A stretch of 9,833 bases of DNA from an uncultured Bacteroidota bacterium (lineage in GTDB: Bacteria > Bacteroidota > Bacteroidia > NS11-12g > UBA955). Each line of letters begins with the position of its first letter. Position 1 is the first letter of the stretch. The stretch is from assembly GCA_903959115.1 (NCBI GenBank), contig CAJBVU010000148.1:1-9833 (forward strand), in the 5' to 3' direction. The notes under the pieces are model-generated. The model was not told where the DNA came from. It worked only from the letters and a program-made list of their open reading frames with translations, and searched no databases. Below are positions 1 through 6,204 of this stretch, in pieces. The position numbers were made by a program, and so were the translations under genes.

Positions 1-234
1 ACCAGCGGAATGCATGAAATGGAAAATGTTGATGGGCCTGCCAGCGGAATCAAAAAACGAGGGCAATTGATCCTTCCATGCCGCGTAGGTGGAGATGTCC
101 CAGGCCTTAACGACATCGTAGCTTAGGATTTTTTGCTCAGGGATTTGAGGGGGTTCGATAATGTCATCGCACGAGGAAAAAAGCCCCAACAAGCATACAG
201 TAATCAAGATTGAAAACCTATGCAATGGCCTCAT
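1..234 (-). CDS. Putative lipoprotein, N-terminal part (cut by window edge)
   Basis: The ATG at 234-232 opens a frame that runs without a stop for 78 codons to the window edge. The first 24 residues are a clear lipoprotein signal: a basic start (MRPLHR), a hydrophobic stretch (FSILITVCLLGLF) and a lipobox LFSSC with the candidate lipidated cysteine at residue 24. Next come acidic residues (DDIIEPP) of the kind seen after Bacteroidota lipoprotein cysteines, which can act as a surface-export signal. The visible mature part includes DISTYAAWKDQLPSFF and FHFMHSAG; I do not recognise the family. It begins 23 bp after the stop of the DHS-like gene on the same strand, so the two may be co-transcribed. 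No separate promoter box is evident in the gap. The function is unknown, and most of the protein probably lies outside the window. Confidence 0.72.
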   Translation of the reverse strand, partial: MRPLHRFSILITVCLLGLFSSCDDIIEPPQIPEQKILSYDVVKAWDISTYAAWKDQLPSFFDSAGRPINIFHFMHSAG

Positions 235-257
235 GGATTTGCAGTTGCAGGCGAGAA

Positions 258-1229
258 TTACCAGCCTAGGATGTAGGCGAACATCAACGGAGCCACAATG
301 GTTGCGTCGCTTTCCACGATGAATTTAGGCGTATGAATGTCGAGCTTGCCCCAAGTGATTTTCTCATTGGGAACCGCACCGCTATAGCTACCGTAGGAGG
401 TGGTAGAGTCGCTGATCTGACAGAAATAGCTCCAGAAAGGAATATTTTCCATTTCCATGTCTTGGTAAAGCATTGGCACCACGCAAATGGGGAAATCACC
501 GGCAATACCGCCACCAATTTGGAAGAAACCTACGCCTTTGCCATCGCTATTTTTCACGTACCAATCGGCCAGCCACGTCATGTATTCGATACCACTTTTC
601 ATGGTCGATGCCTGTAATTCGCCTTTAATCACATAGCTAGCGAAGATGTTACCCATGGTGCTATCTTCCCAACCTGGAACCACGATAGGCAAGTTGCGCT
701 CCGCCGCTGCCAACATCCAACTATTTTTTGGGTCGATTTCGTAGTATTGCTCCAACTCACCGCTATTCAAAATTTGGTACATGTATTCATGCGGGAAATA
801 GCGTTCTCCTTTGTCTTGTGCGCCTTTCCAGATGCCTTCGATGTGTTTTTGGAGACGACGGAAAGCTTCTTCTTCGGGGATACAGGTATCGGTTACGCGG
901 TTGTAGTGATTTTCTAGCAAATCCCATTCGTCTTGAGGACTCAAATCGCGGTAATTGGGAACACGTTTGTAGTGCTTGTGCGCCACTAGGTTCATGATAT
1001 CTTCTTCGAGGTTGGCACCGGTGCAAGAGATGATGTCGACTTTGCCAGCACGGATCATTTCGGCCAAGCTTTTGCCCAATTCGGCAGTACTCATGGCACC
1101 GGCGAGGGTAACCATCATTTTTCCGCCCTCAGTGAGGTGGGTTTCGTAGCCTTTGGCAGCATCAACAAGAGCCGCTGCGTTAAAATGCAGGTAATGCGTT
1201 TCGATGAATTGAGAAATTGGACCTTTCAT
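258..1229 (-). CDS. Deoxyhypusine synthase family protein (bacterial DHS-like)
   Basis: A 323-residue protein, close to the usual length of the DHS fold. The N-terminal Rossmann part carries DIISCTGANLEED (65-77), matching the NAD-binding TTAGGxEED region of deoxyhypusine synthases. VPGWEDSTMGN (184-194) and the glycine-rich QIGGGIAGDF (237-246) follow. The C-terminal motif PNEKITWGK (287-295) retains the Trp and the catalytic Lys (K295, equivalent to human Lys329). Bacteria lack eIF5A, so true deoxyhypusine formation is unlikely. Some bacterial members of this fold make homospermidine or related polyamines from spermidine or putrescine, which I infer as a possible role here. In an ungapped comparison from memory, residues equivalent to human His288 and Asp316 are Phe/Asp (245/246) and Tyr282, so substrate contacts differ. 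The ATG at 1229 is preceded by a TATCTTTG promoter box only 7 nt away. Family assignment is secure; substrate is not. Confidence 0.9.
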   Translation of the reverse strand: MKGPISQFIETHYLHFNAAALVDAAKGYETHLTEGGKMMVTLAGAMSTAELGKSLAEMIRAGKVDIISCTGANLEEDIMNLVAHKHYKRVPNYRDLSPQDEWDLLENHYNRVTDTCIPEEEAFRRLQKHIEGIWKGAQDKGERYFPHEYMYQILNSGELEQYYEIDPKNSWMLAAAERNLPIVVPGWEDSTMGNIFASYVIKGELQASTMKSGIEYMTWLADWYVKNSDGKGVGFFQIGGGIAGDFPICVVPMLYQDMEMENIPFWSYFCQISDSTTSYGSYSGAVPNEKITWGKLDIHTPKFIVESDATIVAPLMFAYILGW

Positions 1230-1236
1230 AAAGGCA

Positions 1237-1244
1237 CAAAGATA
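1237..1244 (-). promoter_or_regulatory. Bacteroidota -7 promoter box for the DHS-like gene
   Basis: On the minus strand the sequence reads TATCTTTG, an exact match to the Bacteroidota consensus TAnnTTTG. Only 7 nt lie between it and the ATG of the DHS-like gene. A start site a few bases downstream of the box would leave almost no leader. No convincing -33 TTTG is visible about 20 nt upstream. It suggests the gene can be transcribed separately from the LOG gene 53 bp upstream. Confidence 0.5.
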
Positions 1245-1282
1245 GGTAAGTTTTTTTGGATGCTCCGAACCTTTGAACGGAA

Positions 1283-2014
1283 CTAGCGCTCACCCAACCA
1301 CCACTTTTTGCGGAAGGTTTTGTACTTGGGTGCGTATTGATGGATTCTGGCGAGCAGAAACTCAATTGCTTCGTCGTGACTATCGGTAACCAAATACAAA
1401 TCGTGGTCGCCAGGTGAGATGGTGTGTTTGGCTTCCATCATTTTGAGCTGTTCGATTTGGCCTTTCCAAAACTCGGTGCCAAACAGAACGATGGGGAATT
1501 GGGGAATTTTATCGCACTGAACCAGGGTATAGGCTTCAAAGAGTTCATCGAGGGTGCCAAGTCCGCCGGGCATAATGACAAATCCTACGGAGTATTTAAA
1601 AAGGAGAACTTTTCTGACGAAGAAGTATTTAATATCGACCCATACATCGAGGAAGGGGTTGGGTTTTTGTTCAAAGGGCAGTTCGATGTTTACGCCGATG
1701 GCAGTTCCGCCGACGTCTTTTGCACCGCGACTGGCCGCTTCCATTACACCGGGTCCACCGCCGGTTACCACATTAAAACCCGCTTTCGCCACGCGGGCGC
1801 CCATTTCTCGGGCTTGGTGGTAGTATTCGTTGTCTTCTTCGAATCGCGCTGAGCCAAAAATGGAGATGCAAGGCCCTTGAAAGTGAAGGCTTCTAAATCC
1901 TTTGATGAACTGAAAGAACACGCTGAGGGCGAAGGTAAATTCGGCGAATCGACTTCTTGGTCCTTGGTAGATGCGTAGGTCGTTGTTGCGATTGTATTCG
2001 TATTTTTCTTTCAT
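1283..2014 (-). CDS. LOG family protein (TIGR00730-type Rossmann fold)
   Basis: A 243-residue protein with the two hallmark LOG motifs: a glycine-rich GGGPGVMEAASRGA (85-98) and PGGLGTLDELFE (149-160), the PGGxGTxxE signature with Glu158. The FFVRK segment (131-135) supplies the conserved Arg-Lys pair. LOG proteins cleave the N-glycosidic bond of nucleoside 5'-monophosphates (cytokinin riboside phosphates in plants, AMP and similar in bacteria). The cellular role in Bacteroidota is not settled. The N-terminal 45 residues are basic and aromatic-rich and extend beyond the minimal ~190-residue fold, as in the longer LOG subgroup. It is cytoplasmic, with no signal peptide. It is first in a leftward set with the DHS-like gene 53 bp downstream, and divergent from the ATPase gene. 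A GATATTTG box lies 10 nt upstream of the ATG at 2014. Confidence 0.9.
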   Translation of the reverse strand: MKEKYEYNRNNDLRIYQGPRSRFAEFTFALSVFFQFIKGFRSLHFQGPCISIFGSARFEEDNEYYHQAREMGARVAKAGFNVVTGGGPGVMEAASRGAKDVGGTAIGVNIELPFEQKPNPFLDVWVDIKYFFVRKVLLFKYSVGFVIMPGGLGTLDELFEAYTLVQCDKIPQFPIVLFGTEFWKGQIEQLKMMEAKHTISPGDHDLYLVTDSHDEAIEFLLARIHQYAPKYKTFRKKWWLGER

Positions 2015-2024
2015 GGATTTGTTT

Positions 2025-2032
2025 CAAATATC
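2025..2032 (-). promoter_or_regulatory. Candidate -7 promoter box for the LOG gene
   Basis: The minus strand reads GATATTTG, 7 of 8 matches to TAnnTTTG, ending 10 nt before the ATG of the LOG gene. No clear -33 element is visible at the expected 19-21 nt spacing, so this rests on one near-consensus box and its position. Confidence 0.35.
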
Positions 2033-2055
2033 GCAAATTAATTGTGGTCTAACGT

Positions 2056-2068
2056 GTATCTGAGATAC
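2056..2068. repeat. Short inverted repeat GTATC-TGA-GATAC
   Basis: A perfect 5-bp inverted repeat with a 3-nt centre in the divergent region between the LOG gene and the ATPase gene. It sits between the two candidate promoters and could be an operator half-site pair. At 5 bp it could also be chance. Confidence 0.25.
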
Positions 2069-2093
2069 GATATTTCATAACCGTTGACGATTT

Positions 2094-2180
2094 TTTGCCA
2101 AAAAATGGCATAATTTATTGCCAAAGTCGGAAGTAAAACATTGCCAAAGTCGGAAGTAAAACATTGCCAAAGTCGGAAGT
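2094..2180. repeat. 23-bp tandem repeats with phased TTGCCAAA cores
   Basis: Copies at 2117-2139 and 2140-2162 are identical over 23 bp. A third copy at 2163-2180 matches the first 18 bases, with core TTGCCAAAGTCGGAAGT. A degenerate copy at 2094-2116 keeps TTGCCAAA in the same phase, so the core begins at 2095, 2118, 2141 and 2164, exactly 23 bp apart each time. The degenerate copy also contains the inverted repeat TGCCA-AAAAA-TGGCA (2096-2110). The last core supplies the TTG that fits as the -33 element of the ATPase promoter. The array is too short and lacks spacers for a CRISPR. An operator array that controls the ATPase gene is the simplest reading. Confidence 0.85.
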
Positions 2181-2194
2181 TTGAGTTATATTTG
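2164..2194 (+). promoter_or_regulatory. Promoter of the ATPase gene, embedded in the last repeat
   Basis: The box TATATTTG at 2187-2194 matches TAnnTTTG exactly. A TTG at 2164-2166, inside the third 23-bp repeat, lies 20 nt upstream, the expected spacing for a Bacteroidota -33 element. The ATG at 2214 follows after 19 nt. The box overlaps the TTG codon at 2181 that would be the longest possible start, which argues for starting at 2214. A protein bound to the repeats would probably affect polymerase binding here. Confidence 0.6.
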
Positions 2195-2213
2195 TTGTTG
2201 TAAAGTAACAGTC

Positions 2214-3485
2214 ATGGCAAAGAAAACCTACAGAAATAGATTGTGCGACGCTGAATTACAATTGGCATTGAGTGCTTCAGGGGCAGTGCTTATTGAAGGA
2301 GCAAAATGGTGTGGCAAAACAAGTACCGCGAGCCATGCGGCGAAAAGTGCGGTGTATATGCAAGATCCTGACAATGCAATTTCTAATCGAGCTATGGCAG
2401 ACACTAAGCCATCGCTGCTTCTGAAGGGTGAAACGCCGCGACTGTTGGATGAATGGCAGGTGGCGCCAGTTCTGTGGGATGCAGTCCGGTTTACTGTAGA
2501 TCAACGCGGTGCGCTCGGTCAATTTATTTTAACGGGGTCTGCAGTGCCACCCGATAATCTCACCTCACATACCGGCACGGGAAGGATTTCAAGATTGAAA
2601 ATGAGACCGATGAGCCTATTTGAGTCTATGGAATCTAATGGACAGGTGTCGTTAAAGGCGCTTTTCGATCATCGTGCAGAGGAGGTTGAAGCCATATCGG
2701 AATTAACCATCGAACAAATTGCTTTTTTAATATGTAGGGGAGGGTGGCCAGCGAGCGTAGGATCAACTGGAAATATTGCATTGCGTATGGCAACTGATTA
2801 TGTGGAGGCAATCATTCATCAAGATGTATCTAGGGTAGACGGTATCGAAAAAAATCCGGAGCGCGTTCGGTTGATATTGAGGTCATTGTCGCGCAATCTA
2901 TCTACCATGGCAACCCAAGAAACAATATTGAAAGATATTGAAGCCAGGGATGTTACCATTTCTCTAAAAACGCTAAGTGCCTATTTAAATGCCCTGCGAA
3001 GAATTTTTGTTGTCGAGGATTTACCCGCATGGCAACCCTCTTTGAGATCCAAAACAGCCATTAGAACATCAGAAAAACGTCATTTTGTTGACCCCTCCAT
3101 TGCCACCGCCGTTATGCGTATCAACCCAGATGGTTTGTTATCGGATTTTGCCTATTTCGGATTTTTATTTGAATCTCTTTGTACCAGGGATGTTAGGATT
3201 TATGCCCAAGCAATCGATGGCGATGTATTTCATTACCGGGATAGGAATGGGCTAGAATCTGATATGATTGTTCGACTTCGCGATGGTCGATGGGCTGCGA
3301 TAGAAGTAAAAATGGGTCAAAAAGAAATTGAAGAGGCTGCGGCAAATTTGATAAAATTGAATCAACAGATCGACGATGAAAAAATGGGTAAAGCGTCATT
3401 TCTGATGATTTTAACCGGCGGTCAGTTCGCATATCAACGCAAAGACGGGGTTTGGGTTGTGCCCATTGGTTGTTTGCGCGATTGA
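2214..3485 (+). CDS. AAA family ATPase with DUF4143 domain
   Basis: A 423-residue protein counted from the ATG at 2214. An upstream TTG at 2181 adds 11 codons but overlaps the promoter box. The N-terminal AAA_14-type domain has Walker A GAKWCGKTS (29-37), Walker B PRLLDEW (75-81, Asp79/Glu80) and a sensor-like FILTGSA (104-110). The C-terminal DUF4143 region resembles a PD-(D/E)xK nuclease fold: FES near 320, then Asp350, about 14 residues, then IEVK with Glu364 and Lys366. Members of this family are widespread and patchily distributed, with no settled function; links to mobile DNA and toxin-antitoxin-like behaviour have been suggested. The gene stands alone between housekeeping genes, has a repeat array upstream and a terminator hairpin 16 nt after its stop. 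No partner gene is present. Domain call is firm; role is unknown. Confidence 0.9.
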   Translation: MAKKTYRNRLCDAELQLALSASGAVLIEGAKWCGKTSTASHAAKSAVYMQDPDNAISNRAMADTKPSLLLKGETPRLLDEWQVAPVLWDAVRFTVDQRGALGQFILTGSAVPPDNLTSHTGTGRISRLKMRPMSLFESMESNGQVSLKALFDHRAEEVEAISELTIEQIAFLICRGGWPASVGSTGNIALRMATDYVEAIIHQDVSRVDGIEKNPERVRLILRSLSRNLSTMATQETILKDIEARDVTISLKTLSAYLNALRRIFVVEDLPAWQPSLRSKTAIRTSEKRHFVDPSIATAVMRINPDGLLSDFAYFGFLFESLCTRDVRIYAQAIDGDVFHYRDRNGLESDMIVRLRDGRWAAIEVKMGQKEIEEAAANLIKLNQQIDDEKMGKASFLMILTGGQFAYQRKDGVWVVPIGCLRD

Positions 3486-3501
3486 TTGGCATCCAAAAAC
3501 G

Positions 3502-3530
3502 CCAAAGCCCCGGCGAAGCCGGGGCTTTGG
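3502..3530. terminator. Bidirectional hairpin terminator between the ATPase gene and ndk
   Basis: CCAAAGCCCCGGC and its exact complement GCCGGGGCTTTGG form a 13-bp perfect stem around a GAA loop. On the minus strand the hairpin is followed by CGTTTTTGG, a T5 run, so it looks like an intrinsic terminator for ndk. On the plus strand it lies 16 nt after the ATPase stop but is followed by ATATTAAATT, without a solid T run, so it is probably weaker in that direction. It sits between two convergent genes and can serve both. Confidence 0.85.
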
Positions 3531-3564
3531 ATATTAAATTCAAATAACGCTGAAAGCGTATCGG

Positions 3565-3984
3565 TTAAAAACGCTCGTCGGCAGCGAAGAAGAAATTTCC
3601 TTCGATCTCTGCATTCTCGTCGCTGTCGCTTCCGTGAATCGCATTCGCATCGATGCTCTTTGCGAACAAATTACGGATGGTTCCAGCATCAGCCTTCTGA
3701 GGATCGGTAGCACCAATCAACGTACGGAAGTCTTCGATTGCGTTTTCCTTTTCCAAAATGGCCGCGTAAATCGGGCCGCTGGTCATGAAACTCACTAAAT
3801 CGTTGAAGAACGGACGCTCCCTGTGGATGCCGTAGAAATCACCAGCGCGCTCATTGCTGAGTTGGGTGTATTTCAAGGCAACGACCTTAAAGCCGGCTTG
3901 AGTGATTTGATCTAAAATTTTTCCTGCGTGGCCGTTTGCTACTGCATCGGGCTTGAACATTGTGAAAGTGCGGTTTGTTGCCAT
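3565..3984 (-). CDS. ndk: Nucleoside diphosphate kinase
   Basis: A 139-residue protein of normal bacterial Ndk length. It transfers the gamma phosphate from ATP to nucleoside diphosphates through a phospho-histidine, balancing NTP and dNTP pools in the cytoplasm. The active-site motif NAIHGSDS (114-121) contains the catalytic His117. Lys11 (FKPDAV), Tyr51, Arg87, Thr93 and Arg104 occupy the usual nucleotide-binding positions, and the protein ends with the family-typical FF-A-DE segment. The ATG at 3984 gives the standard MATNRTFTMFKPDAV start. It lies 32 bp downstream of the LKR-like dehydrogenase stop on the same strand. A weak box (minus-strand GAAATTTG, 4002-4009) could also give it its own promoter. 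The hairpin at 3502-3530 is its likely terminator. Confidence 0.97.
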   Translation of the reverse strand: MATNRTFTMFKPDAVANGHAGKILDQITQAGFKVVALKYTQLSNERAGDFYGIHRERPFFNDLVSFMTSGPIYAAILEKENAIEDFRTLIGATDPQKADAGTIRNLFAKSIDANAIHGSDSDENAEIEGNFFFAADERF

Positions 3985-4016
3985 GTGTGTTAAAATCGCC
4001 GCAAATTTCGTGAATC

Positions 4017-5219
4017 TTAGTCAGATTCTTGCACAAAATCGCTCAAATACTCGAAATGGGCGGTCAAATTCCCTCCCCGAGTAATCGTTGCTTCGTCCAA
4101 TAACCGTGAATGCGATGAAAACAACTCCGGAATGATATGCAACGACAGCATCTCTCCAAATTCTTCGCTCGCGTCTTTTGGCAGTTCGTTGGGGAGGTTT
4201 CCAACCGACATTACATCGATGCTATCGTCGAGGTAAGGTTCACAAGGCGTGAGCGATTTTCTATCCCAACCAATCACAGGATCGGCGATGCTGGTTGCCT
4301 TGTAAGTAATGGGAACACTGCCTTCTACATCGCAGCTGATATCGGCAATCACCGAAGGCACAAAGCCCGGAATCTGCGTGTCCGAAACCTCAAACAACCG
4401 CGGCAAGTCCTCCGTCCAATAGATGCCATTGATTAGCAAATCCGTCTTTCCACAATAGCTGCTAAACTGTCCTTTATACTCGTGATGAAACTGATAAAAA
4501 TGCTTGGTGTCCCAGGCTTTTATTGTAGGGTGAGCATATAAATCGGGGGAATTTAATTGAACAAAAACAGGTTCGTTATACGTTTCTTTTTGGAATTGAC
4601 TTGGCGATACTTCTCTAATGTTGATGGCGCGCAAAAGGTCCAACGCCCCTTGAGAAACCCTGCCGCCACCGGTAATTACAATGCGCATATTGGGTAGTTT
4701 CACCGCAGTGAGCTCATGCAAAACCTCGGCGTAACTCTTGCATTGATTGGCCGGTTTGATGTGAAATAGATTGTGCTTTTTTCCGTAAACCAGTAACCCG
4801 TTGTAGGCACCCACCAGGCCGGCGAAACGACCAAAACCGAGAACGCGCTGACCGTTTTCGTATCGCAAAACTTCGTAGTCGATGAGTGTGATATTCTTCG
4901 ACAAAATCGCTTGCAACATGCCTTTGTTATAGGGTTGCTTTTTGATCGTATGCGAAAAGAAAAAGTAAGTTTTATTGGGGATCAGAGAATCGGCGGGGAG
5001 TTCTTTGATGTTCAAGATGATGTCGGCTGTTTGCAAATCATCAACAACTTTGATTCCGACTTCTTGGTAGGCGGCATCGGAGAAACATCGGGTGGGTGAG
5101 GATTCAACAATTACGGATATCTGGGGGTATCGCTGCTGCAATGCAAGGCATTGAATGGGGGAAAGTGCCACTCGATTGTCGGGCGGATTTTTGCGTTCTC
5201 TAGAAAGTCCAATTATCAC
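4017..5219 (-). CDS. LKR/LYS1-like saccharopine dehydrogenase family NAD(P) oxidoreductase
   Basis: A 400-residue protein of the alanine dehydrogenase/PNT-like fold, closest by eye to lysine-ketoglutarate reductase (LKR) and fungal Lys1. The N-terminus RERKNPPDNRVALSP (7-21) is the AlaDH/PNT N-domain signature. Lys72 (IKELP) and His90 (FFFSHTIKKQ) match in position the catalytic Lys/His pair of Lys1. A Rossmann motif GGGRVSQGA lies at 184-192. IADISCDVEGS (291-301), DPVIGWD (313-319) and VGNLPNELPKDASEEFG (339-355) resemble the LKR domain of animal AASS. It may interconvert lysine plus 2-oxoglutarate with saccharopine, or act on a related substrate; this is inference. The start is GTG at 5219. 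A stop lies two codons upstream and no later start preserves the N-domain. A near-consensus promoter box lies 4 nt upstream. ndk follows 32 bp downstream. Confidence 0.82.
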   Translation of the reverse strand: MIIGLSRERKNPPDNRVALSPIQCLALQQRYPQISVIVESSPTRCFSDAAYQEVGIKVVDDLQTADIILNIKELPADSLIPNKTYFFFSHTIKKQPYNKGMLQAILSKNITLIDYEVLRYENGQRVLGFGRFAGLVGAYNGLLVYGKKHNLFHIKPANQCKSYAEVLHELTAVKLPNMRIVITGGGRVSQGALDLLRAINIREVSPSQFQKETYNEPVFVQLNSPDLYAHPTIKAWDTKHFYQFHHEYKGQFSSYCGKTDLLINGIYWTEDLPRLFEVSDTQIPGFVPSVIADISCDVEGSVPITYKATSIADPVIGWDRKSLTPCEPYLDDSIDVMSVGNLPNELPKDASEEFGEMLSLHIIPELFSSHSRLLDEATITRGGNLTAHFEYLSDFVQESD

Positions 5220-5223
5220 AATT

Positions 5224-5231
5224 CAAAGTAA
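5224..5231 (-). promoter_or_regulatory. Near-consensus -7 box at the LKR-like gene start
   Basis: The minus strand reads TTACTTTG, 7 of 8 matches to TAnnTTTG, ending 4 nt before the GTG start at 5219. If used, the transcript would be leaderless or nearly so. No clear -33 TTTG is seen, so confidence is modest. Confidence 0.35.
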
Positions 5232-5277
5232 CAAAAAATTTCAAGTAACCCAGAAAAAACTAATTTGACGTCCCATC

Positions 5278-5309
5278 TTTTGAGTTGGTGTTTGGATCGA
5301 TGATATTTG
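5278..5309 (+). promoter_or_regulatory. Candidate promoter for the SRAP gene
   Basis: TTTTG at 5278-5282 and GATATTTG at 5302-5309 are separated by 19 nt, which fits the Bacteroidota -33/-7 arrangement with one mismatch in the -7 box. It would give a leader of roughly 80 nt before the ATG at 5394. Other AT-rich near-matches lie closer (GAAATTTG near 5340-5347), so this is not unique. A 10-bp palindrome TGAAATTTCA (5330-5339) lies downstream and could be an operator. Confidence 0.35.
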
Positions 5310-5393
5310 CGTTGCAAAAACCGCATTTGTGAAATTTCAGAAATTTGCATCTAGCGAGAACTAAAATCCCGAATTGAACTAAATCGACATACA

Positions 5394-6176
5394 ATGTGCT
5401 TCACCTACGCTGTCAATTTTTCTGCCCAAGCGTTACAATCCAAATTGAATTTGGGCGATGCAGGTTCTGTGGATCCGAGCAATCCGTATGCGCACATCAG
5501 CTTTCTCGACACCGACAGTTGGGAAGCGTCGATTCCGAAGCCGGGTTACTTTTTCTCGGGATTTGAGCAGCCGCAATTGCCTGTATTGGTTGGCGAACAA
5601 GCAAACATCGCCCTAAAACCCATGCAATGGGGATTGATTCCGTCCTGGGCAAAGTCGGCCGAAAAGGCCCAAGAGTTATTCCCTTACGGCTTGAATGCCA
5701 GGGCAGAAACCATCGAAGAGAAACCCATGTTTCGGGATGCTTGGAAGCAATCGACGTGTGTGATTCCGGCCAGTGGTTTTTTTGAATGGAAAGAGGTGAA
5801 CAAGAAAAAGTATCCCCACTACATTCAAATGAAGGATGAATCAGTGATGCTGATGGCAGGGATTTTTAGTCAATGGATGCATCCCGAAACGGGCGAATTG
5901 CAGCACACATATGCCATTGTTACCACCGAGGCCAATGCTCTGATGCAAGAAATTCATAATGTCAAAAAGCGAATGCCCGTGATTTTAGATGGTCTATCGG
6001 CCCAATTGTATTTGGGTTCGTCGGCAGCCGAAAGAAAAACGATTTTACAACCCTGCGATAACGATTTGATAAAAGCCCACCAAGTAGGGGATTGGCTCAA
6101 CAATTCTCGGGGTTTTAGAAACGTGGAAAGTGCCATTTTAGAAGTAAAAAAAGATTTTCCACAGTCATTATTCTGA
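5394..6176 (+). CDS. SRAP (HMCES/YedK-type) abasic-site DNA-protein crosslinking protein
   Basis: A 260-residue protein of the SOS-response-associated peptidase (SRAP) family. After Met1 removal, Cys2 (MCFTYAV) becomes the N-terminal nucleophile that forms a thiazolidine crosslink with abasic sites in single-stranded DNA, shielding them from cleavage. Other catalytic and DNA-contact residues are in place: Asn101 and Arg103 in LNARAET (100-106), Glu131 in SGFFEWK (127-133) and His188 in EIHN...RMP (186-195). The Asn-to-Glu spacing of 30 equals that of E. coli YedK (Asn75/Glu105, from memory). The segment between Cys2 and QWGLIPSW (78-85) is longer than in YedK. The start must be this ATG because Cys2 has to follow Met1. 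It heads a rightward group ending in mutL and is divergent from the LKR-like gene. Confidence 0.95.
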   Translation: MCFTYAVNFSAQALQSKLNLGDAGSVDPSNPYAHISFLDTDSWEASIPKPGYFFSGFEQPQLPVLVGEQANIALKPMQWGLIPSWAKSAEKAQELFPYGLNARAETIEEKPMFRDAWKQSTCVIPASGFFEWKEVNKKKYPHYIQMKDESVMLMAGIFSQWMHPETGELQHTYAIVTTEANALMQEIHNVKKRMPVILDGLSAQLYLGSSAAERKTILQPCDNDLIKAHQVGDWLNNSRGFRNVESAILEVKKDFPQSLF

Positions 6177-6189
6177 GTTTTTCGTGTGC

Positions 6190-6197
6190 TATATTTG
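6190..6197 (+). promoter_or_regulatory. -7 promoter box for the unknown lipoprotein gene
   Basis: TATATTTG matches TAnnTTTG exactly and ends 7 nt before the ATG at 6205. It lies in the 28-bp gap after the SRAP stop. No strong -33 match is visible. It implies that the lipoprotein-prmA(-mutL) unit can be transcribed independently of the SRAP gene, with little or no leader. Confidence 0.5.
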
Positions 6198-6204
6198 CGG
6201 CCCC

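Noticed and set aside
1424..1852. 142-codon open frame on the plus strand within the LOG gene
   Set aside because: It is antisense to the conserved LOG motifs and is explained by their codon pattern.
2094..2180. Direct repeats as a CRISPR array
   Set aside because: The units are directly tandem with no unique spacers, there are fewer than four full copies, and no cas genes are nearby.
2181..2213. TTG at 2181 as the start of the ATPase
   Set aside because: The extension MSYICCCKVTV overlaps the TATATTTG promoter box and lacks family resemblance. The ATG at 2214 gives the usual MAKKTYRNRL start.
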